Positions 7,042 to 14,519 of a stretch of DNA of 15,407 nt are shown in pieces. The notes beneath the pieces were generated by a model. That model was not told the DNA's origin. It searched no databases and saw nothing but the letters and a program-made list of their open reading frames with translations. The DNA is from Oscillospiraceae bacterium (GTDB lineage Bacteria > Bacillota > Clostridia > Oscillospirales > Oscillospiraceae). The stretch lies in contig JAFPTE010000113.1 in NCBI GenBank assembly GCA_017400415.1, positions 1-15,407 of the forward strand. The letters run 5' to 3'. Made by a program: the position numbers and the translations under genes. The stretch's first letter is position 1; every line of letters begins with the position of its first letter.

Positions 7042-7063
7042 GGCGATGTAAGGAGGGGATAAG

Positions 7064-8608
7064 ATGAGCGACAAAACCTTTAACGCCCTCGTGGCAGCGG
7101 CGGTGATCCTGGCCATGCTGGCCTCGGTCTTCATGCTGAGCGGCGCCGTGCAGCCTGCGGAAAAGCCGGAGAGGCTGGCCCCTGCGGTGCCCTGCGACTA
7201 CGCCGAAACGCTTTTTGACCGGACAAAGGTCCACACCCTGGATATAAAGATGAAGGACTGGGATAACTTCCTGTCCTTTGCACGGTATAAGCAGTACCAT
7301 CTGTGCGACGTGACCATCGACGGTGAAACTGTGGAAAACGTGGGCATCCGGGCCAAGGGCAACGGCTCCATGTTCTCAATCCTCATGACGGAGGGCAGCC
7401 GCTACAGCTTCAAGATCGAGTTTGACGCCTATATTGAGGGACAGACCTTCCACGGCCTGGATAAGCTGAGCCTCAATAACATCATACAGGACACCACCTA
7501 CATGAAGGATTACATAGCCTATACCCTCATGGAGGAGGCGGGGGTGCCGGGCCCGGCTTTTTCGTACATGGACATAACCGTGAACGGCCGGCCCTGGGGC
7601 CTGTACCTGGGCTGCGAGGCCATTGAGGAAAGCTTCCTGGAGCGCAATTACGGCCCGGACCACGGAGGATATCTCTACAAGCCCGACGATACCCAGCTGA
7701 AGGCCTTCGGCATCGGCGGAAACTTTGATATCTTCGGCATTCTCTTCGCCCTGCTGGGCTCTGTGGATCTGAGCGACCTGGAGGCCATGCATCAGGGCAC
7801 GCCGGAGGGGGACTGGACCGGCATGGACATGACCGGCGTCATCGCCATGATAGGCGGTGCAGAGCCGGACGTGGCCCTGCAGTACCTGGGGGACGACCTG
7901 GAGAGCTATAAGCACATCTGGAACAAGGCCAAGGCGCCCATCACCTCCGGGGACAAGCGGCGGCTTGTCAGCGCCCTGAAGGAGCTGAGCGGGGGAGACC
8001 CCCGGGCGGCTGTGAACGCAGAGGAGGTTATCCGGTACTTTGCAGTTCACAACTTCCTTGTGAATCTGGACGGCTACACCGGGGCCTCCATACACAATTA
8101 CTATCTTTTCGAGCGGGACGGGGTCCTGGAAATGCTGCCCTGGGACTATAACCTGGCCTACGGCACCTTTCTGATGGAGGGCACCGAGGCGGTAAACGAC
8201 CCCATAGACGAGCCTCTGAAGGTCACCATGGACGGCACCCGGCCCATGTTCGAGTGGATACCCCGGGACAGTGAGGCTCTGAAAGCCTATCACGCCCGGC
8301 TGGCACTGACCGCCGGAACGGACTGGGACAGCCTTATTGACCCGGTCTATGAGCTCATAGCCCCTTACGTCAGAAAGGACGCCACCGCCCTGTGCACCTA
8401 TGAGGAGATTGAGGCGGGGGTTCAGATGCTCCGCAGCTTTCTGAAGCTCCGCAGCGAGAGCGTTCTGGGCCAGCTGGCAGGGGAGATTCCGACAACTCAC
8501 GCAGGCCAGGCCGCAGCGCCGGAGAGCCTCATTGACGGGTCCCAAATCGTCACAGGGGTCATGGGGGACGTGACCCAGGGACTTATGGAAAGCTTCAATA
8601 TGGGATAA
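7064..8608 (+). CDS. CotH-family protein kinase-like protein with N-terminal membrane segment
   Basis: A 514-aa protein of the CotH family, atypical protein kinases first known from spore coats. Conserved stretches seen include RAKGNGS (96-102), KLSLNN (134-139), YMKDYIAYTLMEEAGVPGP (146-164) and the paired acidic sites NLDGYTG (Asp336) and LPWDYNLAYG (Asp361). The last two correspond to the catalytic and metal-binding Asp pair of the family. Residues 8-27 are hydrophobic, predicting a signal peptide or membrane anchor and placing the kinase domain outside the membrane, unlike cytoplasmic spore-coat CotH. AAGGAGG at 7050-7056 sits 7 nt before the ATG. The gene is alone on its strand and divergent from a two-component pair that probably controls it. 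The polyphosphate-polymerase (VTC) and DUF4956 neighbours often seen with such genes are absent here. Role may be in the cell surface; target unknown. Confidence 0.85.
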   Translation: MSDKTFNALVAAAVILAMLASVFMLSGAVQPAEKPERLAPAVPCDYAETLFDRTKVHTLDIKMKDWDNFLSFARYKQYHLCDVTIDGETVENVGIRAKGNGSMFSILMTEGSRYSFKIEFDAYIEGQTFHGLDKLSLNNIIQDTTYMKDYIAYTLMEEAGVPGPAFSYMDITVNGRPWGLYLGCEAIEESFLERNYGPDHGGYLYKPDDTQLKAFGIGGNFDIFGILFALLGSVDLSDLEAMHQGTPEGDWTGMDMTGVIAMIGGAEPDVALQYLGDDLESYKHIWNKAKAPITSGDKRRLVSALKELSGGDPRAAVNAEEVIRYFAVHNFLVNLDGYTGASIHNYYLFERDGVLEMLPWDYNLAYGTFLMEGTEAVNDPIDEPLKVTMDGTRPMFEWIPRDSEALKAYHARLALTAGTDWDSLIDPVYELIAPYVRKDATALCTYEEIEAGVQMLRSFLKLRSESVLGQLAGEIPTTHAGQAAAPESLIDGSQIVTGVMGDVTQGLMESFNMG

Positions 8609-8639
8609 AAAAACGGCCCTCCCGGTTTCGGGAGGGCCG
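8607..8639 (-). terminator. Terminator of the GH2-GPH-uxuA-uxuB operon
   Basis: A perfect 11-bp stem, CGGCCCTCCCG (8614-8624) with its complement 8629-8639 and a four-base loop. On the minus strand it is followed by seven T (8613-8607). It lies 22 nt beyond the uxuB stop. The seven-base tract overlaps the stop codon of the convergent CotH-like gene. On the plus strand the hairpin lacks a T tract, so it serves mainly the minus-strand operon but may also mark the 3' end of the CotH mRNA. Confidence 0.85.
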
Positions 8640-8661
8640 AAGTGTGTTCTGGGGGTCCGGA

Positions 8662-9516
8662 TTACACGCCGGAGTAGGCGGAGAAGCCGCCGTCGATGGG
8701 GATGGTGACGCCGGTGATGAAGGAGGCGGCGTCGTTATTGAGCAGGAACAGCACGGCGCCGGAAAGCTCCTTTTCGCTGTCGCCGAAGCGGCCCATGGGG
8801 GTGGCGGCAAGAATCTTGCCGGTGCGGGCGGTGGGGGTGCCGTCAGCGTTGAACAGGAGGGCGGCGTTCTGCTTGGTGGAGAAGAAGCCGGGGGCGATGG
8901 CGTTCACACGGATGCCCACCTTGGAGAAGTGGACTGCCAGCCACTGGGTGAAGTTGGAGATAGCGGCCTTGGCGCCGGAGTAGGCGGGAATCTTGGTCAG
9001 AGGGGTGTAGGCGTTCATGGAGCTGATGTTCAGGATGTTGCAGCCCTTGCGGCCCACCATCTGGCGGGCGAAGGCCTGGGTGGGAATAAGGGTGCCCAGG
9101 AAGTTCAGGCTGAACACGAACTCAACGCCGGCCTTGTCCAGGTCAAAGAAGCTCTTGGTGTCGGCCTCAATATCGCCCAGCTCAAAGTACTCCTTGTCGG
9201 TGGTGGCACGGGGGTTGTTGCCGCCGGCGCCGTTCAGCAGGATATCGCAGGGGCCCAGGTCGGCCATGACCTCGTCGGCGACCTTGTAGCAGATATCCTT
9301 GTCCAGCACGTTGCAGGCGTAGGCCTTGGCCACGCCGCCCTCACGGACGATCTCCTGGGCGTAGGCGTTGGCGGCCTCATAGTTCAGGTCCAGCAGGGCC
9401 ACCTTGGCGCCGGCACGGGCCAGCACCTTGGCGAAGGCGGAGCACAGAACGCCGCCGGCGCCGGTGACAACAGCAACTTTACCCTTAAGGTTGGTGTTTA
9501 TAACGTTTCTTTTCAT
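8662..9516 (-). CDS. uxuB: SDR-family D-mannonate (fructuronate) oxidoreductase
   Basis: A 284-aa short-chain dehydrogenase, probably interconverting D-fructuronate and D-mannonate with NAD(P)H. The N-terminal Rossmann fold has TGAGGVLC (18-25), a variant of the usual TGxxxGxG loop, and Asp43 after the second strand, which favours NAD(H). NGAGG (95-99) replaces the usual NNAGG/NAG motif. The catalytic set is Ser166 (in NISSM), Tyr179 and Lys183 (YSGAK). The ending IDGGFSAYSGV is typical of the family. Function is set mainly by context, since it follows uxuA by 5 nt and mannonate is the substrate of UxuA. Bacillus subtilis also carries an SDR-type UxuB, unlike the long-chain enzyme of E. coli. 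GAGAGG inside the end of uxuA lies 9 nt before the ATG. Last gene of the operon. Another sugar-acid substrate cannot be excluded. Confidence 0.85.
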   Translation of the reverse strand: MKRNVINTNLKGKVAVVTGAGGVLCSAFAKVLARAGAKVALLDLNYEAANAYAQEIVREGGVAKAYACNVLDKDICYKVADEVMADLGPCDILLNGAGGNNPRATTDKEYFELGDIEADTKSFFDLDKAGVEFVFSLNFLGTLIPTQAFARQMVGRKGCNILNISSMNAYTPLTKIPAYSGAKAAISNFTQWLAVHFSKVGIRVNAIAPGFFSTKQNAALLFNADGTPTARTGKILAATPMGRFGDSEKELSGAVLFLLNNDAASFITGVTIPIDGGFSAYSGV

Positions 9517-9521
9517 AGCTT

Positions 9522-10571
9522 TTAACCTCTCTTCATTTTTTCGCAGGCCTCGAAAAGGCCGCAGATGTAGGCGGCGCCCAGGGCACGGTCATAGAGGCCG
9601 TAGCCCGGTCTGCCGGTCTCGCCCCAGATCATTCTTCCGTGGTCCGGGCGGACGTAGCCCTGGTAATTGTTGTCCACCAGGGCCTTGACAATCTCGAACA
9701 TGTCCAGGGAGCCGCAGGAGCTCAGGTGAGCGCACTCCTCAAAGCTGGTGTCCTCCAGAATCTTCACGTTGCGGATGTGCATGAAGGCGATGCGGCCCAT
9801 CTCGGCGTACTTGCGGACCAGGTGGGGGATATCATTAAAGGGGGCGGAGCCCAGGGAGCCCGTGCACAGAGCCAGGCTGTTTACCGGGGAGTCCACAATG
9901 GACAGATAGCGGTCCAGGTGGGCCTCATTGGTGATGATGCGGGGCAGGCCGAAGATGTGGTAGGGGGGATCGTCCGGATGGAGGGCCATGGTGACGCCGC
10001 ACTCCTCGGCCACGGGGATGATCCTCTTCAGGAAGTACTCCACGTTCTGCCACAGGCCCTCCTCGCCGAGCTTGGCGTAGGCACGGAAGAGCTTGCGAAT
10101 CTCCTCGTGGGTGTAGCTGGCGTCCCAGCCGGGCAGCTGGATATCATCGACCATGGGGTCCAGGCCGTTGAGCTGATCCCAGTACATAACCAGGCTGGTG
10201 GAGCCGTCGGGAGCTTTTTTGTCAAGCTGGGTGCGGGTCCAGTCAAAGATGGGCATGAAGTTGTAGGCAATGACCTTCACGCCGTACTTTGCGCAGCGGC
10301 GGATGTTCTCGCAGTAGACGTCAATGTGGTGGTCACGCTTTGCGGTGCCCAGCTTGATATCCTCGGAAACGGGGATGGATTCAACCACGTCAAATACCAG
10401 GCCGTATTTCTCGCACTGGCTCTTGATGTGCTGCAGTGACTCCTCGGGCCAGACCTCCCCAGGCTTTACGTCGTAGACTGCGGTGACAATGGAATGCATG
10501 CTGGGGATCTGGCGGATGTAATCCAGGGAGACATGGTCGTTATCCCCGAACCAACGGAAGGAAAGCTTCAT
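9522..10571 (-). CDS. uxuA: Mannonate dehydratase
   Basis: A 349-aa metal-dependent lyase converting D-mannonate to 2-keto-3-deoxygluconate in hexuronate breakdown; cytoplasmic TIM barrel. The N-terminus (FRWFG... then YIRQIP and IVTAVYDV) and the motifs ALHPDDPP (196-203), LCTGSLG (235-241), FMHIRNVK (263-270) and RPDHGR (308-313) are characteristic. Likely metal ligands are His198, Cys236, His265 and Asp310. Length is normal for the shorter UxuA type. The start is clear by family N-terminus, but the only ribosome site (AAGGAG, 10591-10586) lies 14 nt upstream and overlaps the stop codon of the transporter gene. Coupling to transporter translation is therefore likely. The uxuB gene follows after 5 nt. 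Confidence 0.96.
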   Translation of the reverse strand: MKLSFRWFGDNDHVSLDYIRQIPSMHSIVTAVYDVKPGEVWPEESLQHIKSQCEKYGLVFDVVESIPVSEDIKLGTAKRDHHIDVYCENIRRCAKYGVKVIAYNFMPIFDWTRTQLDKKAPDGSTSLVMYWDQLNGLDPMVDDIQLPGWDASYTHEEIRKLFRAYAKLGEEGLWQNVEYFLKRIIPVAEECGVTMALHPDDPPYHIFGLPRIITNEAHLDRYLSIVDSPVNSLALCTGSLGSAPFNDIPHLVRKYAEMGRIAFMHIRNVKILEDTSFEECAHLSSCGSLDMFEIVKALVDNNYQGYVRPDHGRMIWGETGRPGYGLYDRALGAAYICGLFEACEKMKRG

Positions 10572-10589
10572 AGTAGTGTTTGTTTCTCC

Positions 10590-12395
10590 TTATGCTTTGT
10601 ATTTATCAGGAATTTCAACAGCGTGGCTGGAAGGCACGCCGCCGGTCTTCTCCGTCTTGGTGAAGACCTTTTCATAGATGGTGTCAAGAATGGTGACCTT
10701 CTCGGTGTCCTTCTTGTCAGCCTTATGAACAAATCTCTCGGGGACCTGGTCGATGGTCTGCCAGGTCTTCATGGCGTCTGCCATCTTCATGCCGCCCTGA
10801 ACAGCCTCCTTGCGGACGGCGTTCACGGCCTGGACCTCACGCATCTTCTCGCCGGACAGGCTGTAGCGGGTCATGCAGAAGATGGTGACTATCCAGGAGG
10901 CCATGGGCAGCAGGCAGAAGCAGATGATGGCGGAGAGCTTCATGCCCTCCATGTAGGGGGTGCCTTCGGCAGGCAGACCTGCCAGGCCCGGTACCAGGAA
11001 GACGATGAACACGGTGAGCAGCAGGGTCTGGAGGGAGGAGATGAGCTTGTCCACCAGGGAGAAGACGGTGCCCATAATGCCGGGGACGTAGTTGCCGGAG
11101 CGATAGGTCTCGTAGTCCGTGCAGTCTGCCACCATGGGGATGGTCAGGTTGTCGCAGCAGTTGAAGGCGCCGTAGCCGCAGCCGTAGAAGACGATGAAGA
11201 TGATGGTGTAGAGGTTAATGGTCAGGTGGAAGCCGCCCTCCGTGGAGAAGATGGAAAGGTGGGTGGCGGGGTTATCGTGGTCATAGAGGCACAGGAGGAT
11301 AAGCACGCCGATGTAGAAAAGGAAGGCGAACACGGTGAACTGGGCAACGCCTCTCTTCTGGCCCTTGGCGCCGGCGGTCTTGCTTCCCCAGACGAAGAAC
11401 AGGCCCATGAAGACGAAGCACAGGGCGTAGAAGGGAATGAACAGGCCGTTATAGTCGCCCATCAGGCAGCCGTAGACCAGGAAGGCCACGGTGCCGGAGG
11501 TGGCCACGGTGGAGGCCAGCTTGTTGAGACCGGCGGAGGTGACCAGCCAGCGGATCTCCTTGTTGCCCTTCAGAATGCCCACATAGTCCTTGAAGGTGGC
11601 GGGCTTTTCGGAAACGCCCCAGAACTCGGGACGGTCCTTCTCGGCAATGGCCAGGACGGCCATGGTGGTGTAGATGGCGGAGAGGATGATGACGAAGGGG
11701 ACCATGATGTTGTAGAACTGAGCGCCGTAGGCTGCGCCGCGGAGGGTCTGGAGAACGCCGTTGGCGTCAGTGTACTGGATGGTGCCCTTGGGGCAGATGG
11801 CCTCGTTGGTGAGGACGCCGCCGGCCATAACGTTCACCAGGACGATGGAGCCGATCATGCCGATCATGTTCCAGATGACGAACTGGCTGCGCTGCTTGGG
11901 GTCGTTGGTAAGGCAGGTCTGGCCGGCCTTGGTGCAGGCGCACTGGGCGGTGTAGCCGATGACGTAGACGATGTAGGAGACAATGTAGACCACCCAGCGG
12001 AGTACGCTCATGGAATCGGGCAGGCCACGGAAGAAGACCATCATGAGCAGCAGGCTCAGAGCCAGCAGGCAGTTGCCGATCACCATGAAGGGACGGAACT
12101 TGCCGAACCTGGTGGCGGTGCGGTCCATAAGGGAGCCGCAGATGGGGTCCGTGATGCCGTCAAACACACGCATCAGGGGGGCGAAGAGGCTGTTGAAGGT
12201 GGAGATTGCCAGGGCCAGGCCGCCGGACACGATGGTGCCTGCCAGGCTGGTTCCGGCGGAGCCGGTGAGGTACATCAGTGCATAATAGGTGAAGTACGTG
12301 TAGAATGCGAAGTAGACGTTTGTTGCGGCGTTGTTGAAGGGGAACAGGGCTATCTGCCACTGCTTTGCCCGGTTTACCGCTTTCGTGCTTTCCAT
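10590..12395 (-). CDS. GPH-family glycoside-pentoside-hexuronide:cation symporter
   Basis: A 601-aa membrane transporter of the GPH branch of the major facilitator superfamily, probably taking up a glycoside or glucuronide with H+ or Na+. The family signature lies between helices 2 and 4: DGITDP (79-84), a D-R-T triad at 91-93, then RFGKFRP (96-102). About 12 hydrophobic segments are seen to residue 508. A hydrophilic C-terminal tail of about 93 residues (509-601), rich in Lys/Glu, is longer than in typical 450-500 residue members such as the melibiose and glucuronide carriers. AGGAGG (plus-strand complement 12407-12412) lies 11 nt before the ATG. The gene sits between the GH2 glycosidase and uxuA, so its substrate is most likely the intact glycoside split by the GH2 enzyme. 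The exact sugar cannot be read from the sequence. Confidence 0.93.
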   Translation of the reverse strand: MESTKAVNRAKQWQIALFPFNNAATNVYFAFYTYFTYYALMYLTGSAGTSLAGTIVSGGLALAISTFNSLFAPLMRVFDGITDPICGSLMDRTATRFGKFRPFMVIGNCLLALSLLLMMVFFRGLPDSMSVLRWVVYIVSYIVYVIGYTAQCACTKAGQTCLTNDPKQRSQFVIWNMIGMIGSIVLVNVMAGGVLTNEAICPKGTIQYTDANGVLQTLRGAAYGAQFYNIMVPFVIILSAIYTTMAVLAIAEKDRPEFWGVSEKPATFKDYVGILKGNKEIRWLVTSAGLNKLASTVATSGTVAFLVYGCLMGDYNGLFIPFYALCFVFMGLFFVWGSKTAGAKGQKRGVAQFTVFAFLFYIGVLILLCLYDHDNPATHLSIFSTEGGFHLTINLYTIIFIVFYGCGYGAFNCCDNLTIPMVADCTDYETYRSGNYVPGIMGTVFSLVDKLISSLQTLLLTVFIVFLVPGLAGLPAEGTPYMEGMKLSAIICFCLLPMASWIVTIFCMTRYSLSGEKMREVQAVNAVRKEAVQGGMKMADAMKTWQTIDQVPERFVHKADKKDTEKVTILDTIYEKVFTKTEKTGGVPSSHAVEIPDKYKA

Positions 12396-12430
12396 GTTCT
12401 GTGTTTCCTCCTGTTATGTTGTTTATTATT

Positions 12431-12451
12431 CGGGCGGGCGCTGCCGGCCCG
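12431..12451 (-). other. Intercistronic hairpin between GH2 and transporter genes
   Basis: In the 64-bp gap, CGGGC (12431-12435) pairs with GCCCG (12447-12451). After one G-G (C-C on the RNA strand) mismatch, GGC pairs with GCC around a three-base loop. No T tract follows in the direction of transcription, so it is not a terminator. It may stabilise the upstream mRNA end or adjust the ratio of glycosidase to transporter. Confidence 0.4.
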
Positions 12452-12459
12452 GTGGTTCC

Positions 12460-14376
12460 TTATTCCTTGTTGGTCCAGTTGGCGCCCTTGTCGCCGGTGT
12501 CCTTCAGAACGTAGGCCGGGTTGGGGGTGCTGACCTTGCGGAAGACAGCCTCGTCGCTGTACTCGCCGCTGGCGGCACGGACCTTCGTCTCGGCGCTCAT
12601 GGGAACGGTGAACTCGAAAACATGGTCCCCGTGCTTGGTCTCCAGCTTGTCGCCGTTCACGTAGAGGCTGACCTCGTTCTGGTTGGTGTAGACCTTCACG
12701 GTGATGGACTCCTCGGTCCGGTCCTCAAAGCGCTTGGAGGCGATGTGGACGAAGGGCTCCCTGGACCAGTAGGCCTTGTAGAGGTAGAAGCTGTCCTTCC
12801 GGGTCTTCCGGTCGAAGGTGACCAGGCCCTTATGGTTCATGCCGGGCTCGCCGCCCTGGTCACGGGCGTCGGCGGCAAAGTCGAACATGTTCCAGACGTG
12901 GGTGGCCCACATCCAGGGGTGACGCTCGAAGCAGCGGAGCATGTACTCGTGGTACTTGGCCTGATATTCCTCCGTGTGGTCGCCCCGGCGGGGATGGGAG
13001 GAGTGGAGGTTGGGCATGCCCTCGCAGCCGTACTCAGAGTAGCCCAGGCAGCGGTCCGGGTACACGGTGTGGAAGAAGTTCATCCACACGTCGTTGAGCC
13101 ACAGGCCCGGCACGTACCAGCCCAGGTACAGGTTCCAGGAGACCACGTCCGTGATGTGGGCGGACTTGTTGAAGGGGCCGCACATGGCGTAGCAGGCCAG
13201 GGTGGTGAAGCGGGTGGGGTCCATCTTGTGGCACAGGTCGTTCAGAACCCTGTGGTTGTCCAGCATGTCGGCGTTATCCTTGGTGGAGATGGTGATCTCG
13301 TTGGAGATGCCCCAGCAGACGATGGAGGGGTGGTTGTAGTTCTGGGTGATGAGCTCGGTCATCTGGCTGATGGTGTTCTCCCGGCCGCCCGGCATATGCT
13401 CGGATATGTAGGGGATCTCTGCCCAGACCACCATGCCCCGCTCGTCGCACAGGTCGTAGAAGTACTGGGCGTGCTGATAGTGGGCCAGGCGGATGGTGTT
13501 GGCGCCCATCTCGCAGATGATGTCCATATCCTCCAGGTGCTCCTTGTTGGAGATGGCGTTGCCCAGGCCCTTCCGGTCCTGATGGCGGGAGACGCCGTGG
13601 AGGGGATAGCTCTTGCCGTTCAGATAGAAGCCGGTCTTGGCGTGATAGTGGAAGTCACGGACGCCGAAACGGGTCTTGACCTCGTCTCCGGAGGGGAGGG
13701 AGGCCACGGCGGTGTAGAGGTAGGGGTCCTCGGTGCCGTTCCAGAGGCGTACGGACTCAATGGCAAGCTCCACGTCCGTGCCCTTGCCTTGGGCCACGAC
13801 CTTGCCCTCGGCATCCAGGAGCCTGACCTCAGGGACCTCGTCGCAGTTTACGAAGGTGCGGACCTGGACCTGGCCCTTCTGGTAGCCCTCCACGGGCTTG
13901 GCGGTGACCATGATGCCGGGGCCGCCGAAGTAGTCCAGGTCAAAGTGGTGGGCGGGCACCGTCAGCAGGGTGACCTCACGGTAGATGCCGCCGTAGAAGG
14001 TGAAGTCCGCCTTCTGGGGATAGACCCGGTCGTTGGGGGCGTTGGTGACCTTCACGGTCAGGGCGTTTTCGTCCTGCAGAAGGTCCGTGATGTCCTTGCG
14101 GAAGGTGGAGTAGCCGCCCTCGTGGGAGCAGACCTCCTGGCCGTTCAGCAGGACCCGGCACTCGGAGTTTACCCCGTCAAACTGGAGGTAGACCCTCTCG
14201 CCGTCAGAGAACTGGGGCTTGGAAAAGGACTTTTCGTAGGTGCACTCGCAGCGGCGGTAATCGTTGCCGCCGTCCTGCCCGTCGATGTTGTTCCAGGTGT
14301 GAGGCAGGTCTACCTTGACGGTCTTGCCGTCCATAGTAAACTGCCAGTCTTTCATAAGGAGCTGACTTCTTCGCAT
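12460..14376 (-). CDS. GH2 beta-glycosidase (beta-glucuronidase or beta-galactosidase type)
   Basis: A 638-aa cytoplasmic enzyme, no signal peptide. Domains: sugar-binding jelly roll (about 5-140, with LPHTWNNIDGQDGGNDY), Ig-like domain (about 165-240), TIM barrel (245-540) and a C-terminal Ig-like domain (about 553-613). The catalytic acid/base is Glu360 (WGISNE) and the nucleophile Glu448 (GYSEYG). The RHQDRKG (264-270) and WAEIPYI (318-324) motifs resemble gut beta-galactosidases. However, NHK (514-516) fits the N-x-K motif that binds the carboxylate in beta-glucuronidases, and NLYLGWY (415-421) aligns with the matching glucuronidase loop. The operon makes hexuronate-processing enzymes, so a glucuronide (or galacturonide) substrate is favoured. 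Similar N-x-K sequences may occur in some galactosidases, so this is not decisive. GGAGGT (14388-14383, minus strand) lies 6 nt before the ATG. First gene of its operon. Confidence 0.93.
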   Translation of the reverse strand: MRRSQLLMKDWQFTMDGKTVKVDLPHTWNNIDGQDGGNDYRRCECTYEKSFSKPQFSDGERVYLQFDGVNSECRVLLNGQEVCSHEGGYSTFRKDITDLLQDENALTVKVTNAPNDRVYPQKADFTFYGGIYREVTLLTVPAHHFDLDYFGGPGIMVTAKPVEGYQKGQVQVRTFVNCDEVPEVRLLDAEGKVVAQGKGTDVELAIESVRLWNGTEDPYLYTAVASLPSGDEVKTRFGVRDFHYHAKTGFYLNGKSYPLHGVSRHQDRKGLGNAISNKEHLEDMDIICEMGANTIRLAHYQHAQYFYDLCDERGMVVWAEIPYISEHMPGGRENTISQMTELITQNYNHPSIVCWGISNEITISTKDNADMLDNHRVLNDLCHKMDPTRFTTLACYAMCGPFNKSAHITDVVSWNLYLGWYVPGLWLNDVWMNFFHTVYPDRCLGYSEYGCEGMPNLHSSHPRRGDHTEEYQAKYHEYMLRCFERHPWMWATHVWNMFDFAADARDQGGEPGMNHKGLVTFDRKTRKDSFYLYKAYWSREPFVHIASKRFEDRTEESITVKVYTNQNEVSLYVNGDKLETKHGDHVFEFTVPMSAETKVRAASGEYSDEAVFRKVSTPNPAYVLKDTGDKGANWTNKE

Positions 14377-14407
14377 GGGCTTACCTCCGTTATTCTTTAG
14401 TACCCAT

Positions 14408-14413
14408 ATTATA
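14408..14413 (-). promoter_or_regulatory. -10 element of the GH2-GPH-uxuA-uxuB operon
   Basis: A perfect TATAAT on the minus strand, 31 nt before the GH2 ATG, leaves room for a short leader with GGAGGT. At 17-bp spacing the -35 is TTTATT (14436-14431), poor against TTGACA. This is the pattern expected of a promoter needing an activator such as the divergent AraC-type protein. Confidence 0.6.
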
Positions 14414-14435
14414 TATAAAAGAGTCCGAAAAATAA

Positions 14436-14470
14436 ATTGAGAAAATTGCTTTCAATATTGCAAATCTTGC
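14436..14470. promoter_or_regulatory. Candidate AraC-type operator region
   Basis: Between the two divergent -10 boxes, TTGC recurs at 14446-14449, 14458-14461 and 14467-14470, with a related ATTGA at 14436-14440. The perfect palindrome CAATATTG lies at 14453-14460. Short direct repeats beside -35 positions suit an AraC-family dimer controlling both promoters. The exact site cannot be fixed from one copy. Confidence 0.3.
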
Positions 14471-14472
14471 TG

Positions 14473-14478
14473 TATAAT
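14473..14478 (+). promoter_or_regulatory. -10 element of the AraC-type regulator gene
   Basis: A perfect TATAAT, 41 nt before the chosen GTG start. No good -35 is found at 16-18 bp (TTTCAA at 17 bp). It faces the operon promoter about 60 bp away, so one bound regulator could affect both. Confidence 0.55.
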
Positions 14479-14519
14479 ATAGGCGCAGACTTCGTTAATT
14501 TACCGGAAGGGTGAAAACC

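Noticed and set aside
7376..8545. A 389-codon minus-strand frame opposite the CotH-like gene
   Set aside because: The sense strand carries conserved CotH motifs and a good ribosome site. The antisense product has none.
8644..9525. A 293-codon plus-strand frame opposite uxuB
   Set aside because: The SDR motifs on the minus strand are unmistakable. The plus-strand product is Gly/Val/Ala/His-rich shadow.
10494..12533. A 679-codon plus-strand frame opposite the transporter and uxuA start
   Set aside because: It is antisense to recognised genes, low in complexity (Gly/Val/His/Asp-rich), with no family motif. It is explained by the codon bias of the sense strand.
12331..14400. A 689-codon plus-strand frame opposite the GH2 gene
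   Set aside because: It is the complementary shadow of a clear GH2 enzyme, with Val/Gly/Leu/His-rich sequence and no domain.
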